Origin: Bacteroidales bacterium | GTDB lineage: Bacteria > Bacteroidota > Bacteroidia > Bacteroidales > UBA932 | Length of the DNA stretch: 64,000 nt | Reading direction: 5' to 3' | Assembly (NCBI GenBank): GCA_017938925.1 | Contig: JAGBAO010000014.1 | Coordinates: 25,457-89,456 of the forward strand | The notes under the pieces: generated by a model | What the model saw: only the letters and a program-made list of their open reading frames with translations | Databases searched by the model: none | Told to the model about the DNA's origin: nothing | Shown: piece by piece, positions 60,467 to 64,000 of the stretch | Layout: every line of letters begins with the position of its first letter | Numbering within the stretch: position 1 is the first letter of the stretch | Translations under genes and position numbers: made by a program

Positions 60467-61297
60467 TTATATAGCCGCCACGTATTCTCCCAATATATTA
60501 AGGTCTTCCATCAGCGGGCGCACAGCCGCGAGTGCCTGCTCATAGCGGAGGTAGTCGTCGAACTTGATGTCCACATAGAAGAAGTACTGCCACTCCTGTC
60601 CCGGAATCGGAAGCGACTGGATCCTGGTCAGGTTCATGTCGTAGAAAGACAGGATGGTCAGCACATGGGCCAGCGAGCCGGGTTTGTGCGAGAGTGTGAA
60701 GCACATTGACGCCTTGTTCACCCGGGACCTGTCCACCTCCAGAGCATCATCCAGAATCAGGAAGCGGGTGAAGTTCTGCTTATATGTCTCTATGCTCGGG
60801 GCAAGGATATTCAGGCCATACAGGTCGGCGGCAAGTTCCGATGCCACAGCTCCGACACCCATAAGACCTTCCTGAGCCACCTCCGCAGCACTCTTCGCCG
60901 TGTCCTCCGACTCCACAAGACGGATCCATGGGCAGTTCTTGAAGAACTCACGGGTCTGGTTGATCGCCATGTAATGCGTCCTGACCTCCTTGATGTCCTC
61001 TATGCTCTGGCCAGGAAGGGCCATGAGGTTCTGCTTGATACGCAGGAAAACCTCTCCCTTGATCTTGCGGTCATATTTCCTGAGAAGTTCGAAGTTCGGC
61101 AGGAGTCCACCCGAGACGGTGTTCTCTATGGCCATGACGGCAGCATCCGCCCTTTCCGCATCGAGACTCCTGTACAGGTCGTCGAACGCCGCACACTCGA
61201 CGATCTCCGGCACAATATGCCCGTGCTCCTCATAAAAAAGCCTTGCCGCCTGCTCATGGAAGCAGCCCTTCACACCCTGAATCGCTATTCGTTTCAT
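60467..61297 (-). CDS. pheA: Prephenate dehydratase with ACT domain
   Basis: A 276-residue enzyme forming phenylpyruvate. The catalytic domain has IQGVKGCFHEQAARLFYEEH and AVMAIENTVSGGLLPN. A C-terminal ACT domain (about 195-275, HKPGSLAHVLTILSFYDMNL, then TRIQSLP) provides phenylalanine feedback in the family. It lacks the fused chorismate mutase of E. coli PheA; that activity is in the aroF-CM fusion. First of the four aromatic genes. Confidence 0.95.
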   Translation of the reverse strand: MKRIAIQGVKGCFHEQAARLFYEEHGHIVPEIVECAAFDDLYRSLDAERADAAVMAIENTVSGGLLPNFELLRKYDRKIKGEVFLRIKQNLMALPGQSIEDIKEVRTHYMAINQTREFFKNCPWIRLVESEDTAKSAAEVAQEGLMGVGAVASELAADLYGLNILAPSIETYKQNFTRFLILDDALEVDRSRVNKASMCFTLSHKPGSLAHVLTILSFYDMNLTRIQSLPIPGQEWQYFFYVDIKFDDYLRYEQALAAVRPLMEDLNILGEYVAAI

Positions 61298-61353
61298 AAT
61301 CCTTTGTTTGTAGCTGGCACCATTTTACGGGGAAAGAGTGCCCAACCTTCAAT

Positions 61354-61382
61354 AAAAAGCTGCCCGGAAAAACCGGACAGCC
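61354..61382 (-). terminator. Terminator downstream of frr
   Basis: On the minus strand GCTGTCCGG-TTTTT-CCGGGCAGC is followed by TTTTTATT. It lies about 130 bp after the frr stop and 57 bp before pheA, so it would separate the pyrH/frr transcripts from the aromatic operon. Confidence 0.75.
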
Positions 61383-61510
61383 CAATATCATTCACTATAT
61401 TGTTCGACATGCAACGCCCGGTCTATCACCTTTTCTGGAAATAGAAAAAATAAAAACCGAAGCTGCTAAATCGATAAGTTCCCATAACGGTTACAAATAT
61501 AGTAAAAAAT

Positions 61511-62074
61511 TTACACTGTCATCATTTCCTTCTCCTTTGCGGCAACAAGTTCGTCAACCTTCTTGGAGAAAGCGTCAGTCTCCTTCTGAACGAGCTGTTC
61601 GTATTCCTTCTGGAGATCCTCAGGCATACCTTCCTTGTTTGCCTTCTTGAGCTGCTCGATGGCGTCGCGGCGCGAGTTGCGTATGCTCACCTTTGCGTTC
61701 TCACCTGCACCCTTTGCCCTCTTGAGGAGTTCCTTACGACGATCCTCTGTCAGAGGCGGAACCGTGCAGCGGATGCTCTCGCCGTTGTTTGACGGAGTGA
61801 GACCGATGTTTGCATCAAGGATTGCCTTCTCGATGAGCGGAATCATCTTCTTCTCCCATGGCTGGAGCATGAGGGTCTTCGCATCAGGAGTGGTCACTGA
61901 AGCCACCTGAGGGAGCGGTGTCGGACAGCCGTAGTAGTCAACCATCACGTTGTTGAAAACGAGCGGGTTAGCCTTGCCGGCACGATATGTCTTGAGTTCC
62001 TCGTCGAGGTGTGTGACAGCATGCGACATCTTGTCCTTTGCTGCTGCCAGAATTTCTTTAGCCTTTGTAATCAT
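61511..62074 (-). CDS. frr: Ribosome recycling factor
   Basis: A 187-residue RRF that splits post-termination ribosomes with EF-G. The long helices of domain I (MSHAVTHLDEELKTYRAGKA, DRRKELLKRAKGAGENAKVS) and domain II (YYGCPTPLPQVASVTTPDAK) are complete. It lies 168 bp after pyrH on the same strand, the usual gene order; a family-4 repeat is in between. Confidence 0.97.
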   Translation of the reverse strand: MITKAKEILAAAKDKMSHAVTHLDEELKTYRAGKANPLVFNNVMVDYYGCPTPLPQVASVTTPDAKTLMLQPWEKKMIPLIEKAILDANIGLTPSNNGESIRCTVPPLTEDRRKELLKRAKGAGENAKVSIRNSRRDAIEQLKKANKEGMPEDLQKEYEQLVQKETDAFSKKVDELVAAKEKEMMTV

Positions 62075-62108
62075 AGTATCGTTGTTGTATTGATTTCTTG
62101 TTGTCGTG

Positions 62109-62134
62109 GAGATTCCCGGTCAAGCCGGGAATGA
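62109..62134. repeat. GTCAT-NNCCGG hairpin (family 4), pyrH/frr gap
   Basis: ATTCCCGG (62112-62119) pairs with CCGGGAAT (62125-62132) around TCAAG, followed by GAC GGGCAT; a partial echo, ATGACGGGCATCAGCCGGGG, follows at 62151. It is in inverted orientation to the 46112 copy. No U-run is present. Confidence 0.7.
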
Positions 62135-62242
62135 CGGGCATCTGTCTGATATGACGGGCATCAGCCGGGGATAACCTGCGTGAGTCAGAAAGAGTGGCTC
62201 GTGTCAGGAGCATACCTCGTCATGGCCAGCTCGACTGGCCAT

Positions 62243-62953
62243 CTATACATGAACCAATGTTCCGACCTTCTCACCCTTGACCAGCTTTGTGAGGTTGCCC
62301 TTCTGGTTCATGTCGAACACGATGATCGGCATGTTGCCTTCACGGCAGAGGGCGAATGCGGTCTGGTCCATGACCTTGAGCCTGTCCTCTATAGCCTTGT
62401 CGAAACTCAGTTCCTCATACTTGACGGCCGAAGGGTCCTTCTCCGGATCCGCCGTATATACGCCGTCCACACGTGTTCCCTTGAGCAGGGCATCCGCTCC
62501 GATCTCGAGAGCACGGAGAGCCGCACCTGAGTCTGTAGTGAAATATGGGTTTCCTGTGCCGCCTGCTATCAGGGCCACGCCGCCCTTCTCCATCACAGCC
62601 ACAGCGTCATCCCTCATATAATAACGTGCTACCGGCATCATCGGGGTGGCAGTGAACACCTCTGCCTCGACACCCGCTGAACGGATGGCCATTGCAAGTC
62701 CGAGAGAGTTGATCACGGTGGCAAGCATTCCCATCTTGTCGCCGTTCACCCTGTCGAATCCCTTTCCTACGCCCTGAAGACCACGGAAGATGTTGCCACC
62801 TCCGATCACGATAGCCACCTGAAGTCCGTTCTTCACGGCTGCGGCCACTTCCTCTGCATATGCGGCAAGCCAGTTCTCGTCAATACCTTTTCCTGCAGGG
62901 CCTCCAAGGCTCTCTCCGCTCAATTTGAGCAGGACTCTCTTATATGTTCCCAT
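62243..62953 (-). CDS. pyrH: UMP kinase
   Basis: A 236-residue hexameric kinase making UDP for nucleotide synthesis. RVLLKLSGESLGG is the phosphate-binding start, IVIGGGNIFRG and AGGTGNPYFTTDSGAALRAL are family motifs, and KGTRVDGVYTADP binds nucleotide. Transcription is probably from the promoter at 62983-63013. Confidence 0.98.
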   Translation of the reverse strand: MGTYKRVLLKLSGESLGGPAGKGIDENWLAAYAEEVAAAVKNGLQVAIVIGGGNIFRGLQGVGKGFDRVNGDKMGMLATVINSLGLAMAIRSAGVEAEVFTATPMMPVARYYMRDDAVAVMEKGGVALIAGGTGNPYFTTDSGAALRALEIGADALLKGTRVDGVYTADPEKDPSAVKYEELSFDKAIEDRLKVMDQTAFALCREGNMPIIVFDMNQKGNLTKLVKGEKVGTLVHV

Positions 62954-62982
62954 ATCTTTGATTATTTCGTTTTTCCAACAAA

Positions 62983-63013
62983 CAAAAGTATCGAATTATT
63001 ATGAAACTTCCAA
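62983..63013 (-). promoter_or_regulatory. Promoter of pyrH
   Basis: On the minus strand TTG (63013-63011), 20 bp, TACTTTTG (62990-62983): a full match to the Bacteroidota consensus, 30 bp before the pyrH ATG. Confidence 0.75.
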
Positions 63014-63022
63014 GAAAGAATA

Positions 63023-63030
63023 TATCTTTG
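63023..63030 (+). promoter_or_regulatory. -7 element of sdhC
   Basis: TATCTTTG lies 56 bp before the sdhC ATG. A TTG box at the expected distance is not clear. It is divergent from, and overlaps the region of, the pyrH promoter. Confidence 0.5.
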
Positions 63031-63085
63031 CATGTTAGATGAGCATATTCTAATCGGATATTAACTATAAAAGATTATAACAACT

Positions 63086-63820
63086 ATGGCACTTTCTTCT
63101 ATTACCAAGAAGCTTATCATGAGCATCAGCGGACTTTTCCTTATCCTCTTCCTGCTCCTCCACTCGACAATCAACTTCTTTTCAGTGATCGACGCCTTCA
63201 AGGGCACTTGGGGTGCACCTGCAGGTGAAGGTTGGTTCGCAAGCGGATGCTGGTTCATGGCAACACCGGTGATCGACATCATGGTTCCTGTCCTGGCCCT
63301 CGGTTTCTTCGTGCACATCGCATATGCATGCATCCTCACTTACGGAAACATGAAGGCACGCGGAACAGAGCGTTATGCTGTGGCAAACAAGACAAAGGCT
63401 GAGTCATGGGCTGCAAAGAACATGTTCGTTCTCGGACTCATCGTTCTCGGATTCATCGCATTCCACCTCAGTCATTTCTGGGCCGAGATGCAGTATGTAG
63501 AGTGGTTCAAGGGTGAGCACGTTGCTCCTGAGAAGGCATACTTCCTTCTTGAGAAGACATTCGGAACATGGTGGATGACTGCAATCTACATCGTATGGTT
63601 CGCCGCTCTCTGGTTCCACCTCACACACGGTTTCTGGAGCGCACTTCAGACAATCGGATGGAGCAACAAGGTATGGGAAAAGAGACTCATGTGCCTTGGT
63701 ACAGTTCTCGCAACTCTCTTCTTCGTTATGCTTACAGTGACTGCAGTGGTTGCATATCTCGTGGCTAACGGAATCATCCCAGGCAGCGTGATGGCTTGCT
63801 GCTGCGGAGGTTGCTGCTAA
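63086..63820 (+). CDS. sdhC: Succinate dehydrogenase/fumarate reductase cytochrome b subunit
   Basis: A 244-residue di-heme membrane anchor of the B-type (Bacteroides/Wolinella-like) succinate:quinone oxidoreductase. Five hydrophobic segments carry the heme His residues (LLLHSTINFF, FFVHIAYACI, IAFHLSHFW, LWFHLTHGFW). The last eight residues are ACCCGGCC, five Cys, which I do not recall in the family. The catalytic flavoprotein and Fe-S genes, which normally follow at once, are not within 180 bp; an antisense group II intron end is there instead. Codon bias suggests high expression. Confidence 0.93.
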   Translation: MALSSITKKLIMSISGLFLILFLLLHSTINFFSVIDAFKGTWGAPAGEGWFASGCWFMATPVIDIMVPVLALGFFVHIAYACILTYGNMKARGTERYAVANKTKAESWAAKNMFVLGLIVLGFIAFHLSHFWAEMQYVEWFKGEHVAPEKAYFLLEKTFGTWWMTAIYIVWFAALWFHLTHGFWSALQTIGWSNKVWEKRLMCLGTVLATLFFVMLTVTAVVAYLVANGIIPGSVMACCCGGCC

Positions 63821-63860
63821 ACTGCCTCTTTGCGAAATATAGAAGCCCATGCCGGGCATA

Positions 63861-64000
63861 ATCGAGTAGGAGGTAAACGAAAGTAATGGAGTTTATCTCC
63901 TACTTTCGTTTACCGACCTCTCACACCACCGTACGTGCGGGTCCGCATACGGCGGTTCCTTACATCCGATGATACTTTTCGTAGTATCCCAACAATGACG
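63861..64000 (-). mobile_element. Group II intron, 3' end (domains V-VI and end of the maturase gene)
   Basis: Read on the minus strand, domain V (about 63957-63918) contains GCCGTATGCGGACCC and GCACGTACGGTGG, the highly conserved catalytic hairpin. Domain VI follows as a perfect 14-bp stem GGTAAACGAAAGTA / TACTTTCGTTTACC, and the intron ends CTACTCGAT at 63861. The reverse transcriptase gene ends just before domain V and continues past the window. The intron is in antisense orientation 41 bp after sdhC. The triad base context in domain V looks like CGC, but I do not assign a class. Confidence 0.85.
63960..64000 (-). CDS. Group II intron-encoded reverse transcriptase/maturase, last residues only
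   Basis: Only the last 12 codons are inside the window. They read SLLGYYEKYHRM and stop at TAA 63962-63960, three bases before the start of domain V. The ending GYYEKYHRM and its position directly before domain V agree with an intron-encoded protein. The rest lies beyond 64000. Confidence 0.7.
   Translation of the reverse strand, partial: SLLGYYEKYHRM

Noticed and set aside
63861-64000. Assignment of the intron to class C because of a CGC-like domain V triad and a nearby stem
   Set aside because: Class C introns insert downstream of a terminator stem, but here the stem lies in the 3' exon. The class cannot be decided from 140 bp.

Overview
The window is a chromosomal segment of a Bacteroidales-type bacterium (phylum Bacteroidota). 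The evidence is a SusC/RagA transporter, a FeoA-FeoB fusion, many Cys-anchored lipoproteins, a DAHP synthase-chorismate mutase fusion, the LpxK lipid A kinase, and promoters of the Bacteroidota form TTG-N19..21-TAnnTTTG. Base composition looks close to 50% GC. Genus cannot be fixed from the sequence alone. No rRNA, tRNA or CRISPR array was seen.

Layout. 1-9075: alpha-glucan use (partial SusC, SLC45-type sugar transporter, DPE2-like 4-alpha-glucanotransferase, OPA-family transporter), interrupted by a LytS/LytTR two-component pair. 9141-15077: MATE pump, rsgA, polyprenyl diphosphate synthase, a U32 peptidase-family protein and a DUF2807 lipoprotein. 15295-20574: Rpn-type nuclease, recO, rdgB, a C-terminal processing protease and a HAD hydrolase. 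20879-26806: a tripartite RND efflux operon (adaptor, pump, then a 100-bp cloverleaf-like element, then outer-membrane channel). 27207-30904: GH53 galactanase, subtilase and small lipoprotein. 30901-37601: queH, an NhaC antiporter, a NifX-like protein, a LuxR regulator next to a hemerythrin protein, and feoAB. 37753-41309: lipoprotein, lipocalin, gpmI. 41347-43976: a REP-associated tyrosine transposase (RAYT) cassette with an unknown partner gene, bounded by 113-bp direct repeats. 44078-54542: a probable extracellular nucleic-acid degradation and uptake locus (BACON lipoprotein, NUC1 nuclease, EEP nuclease, TonB receptor, DUF5689 lipoprotein, M3 peptidase). 54705-62953: dus, lpxK, the aromatic amino acid genes (pheA, aminotransferase, tyrA, aroF-CM), frr and pyrH. 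63086-64000: sdhC, then the antisense 3' end of a group II intron.

The most unusual content is a set of short palindromic repeats with rigid geometry. Family 1 is a 40-33-40 doublet of hairpins (113 bp) at five intergenic sites. Family 3 is a 39-35-39 doublet (also 113 bp) at three sites, two of which flank the RAYT cassette; its stems covary between copies. Family 2 is a triplet of 26-bp hairpins at a 51-bp period at three sites. One family-2 array lies inside queH, where 51 bp equals 17 codons and the reading frame stays open. A further dispersed repeat (GTCATTTCGAGCGACCGG type) is read in frame inside an aminotransferase, and a relative forms the C-terminus of the RND adaptor. All geometry was read by eye from the sequence; copy number outside the window is unknown.
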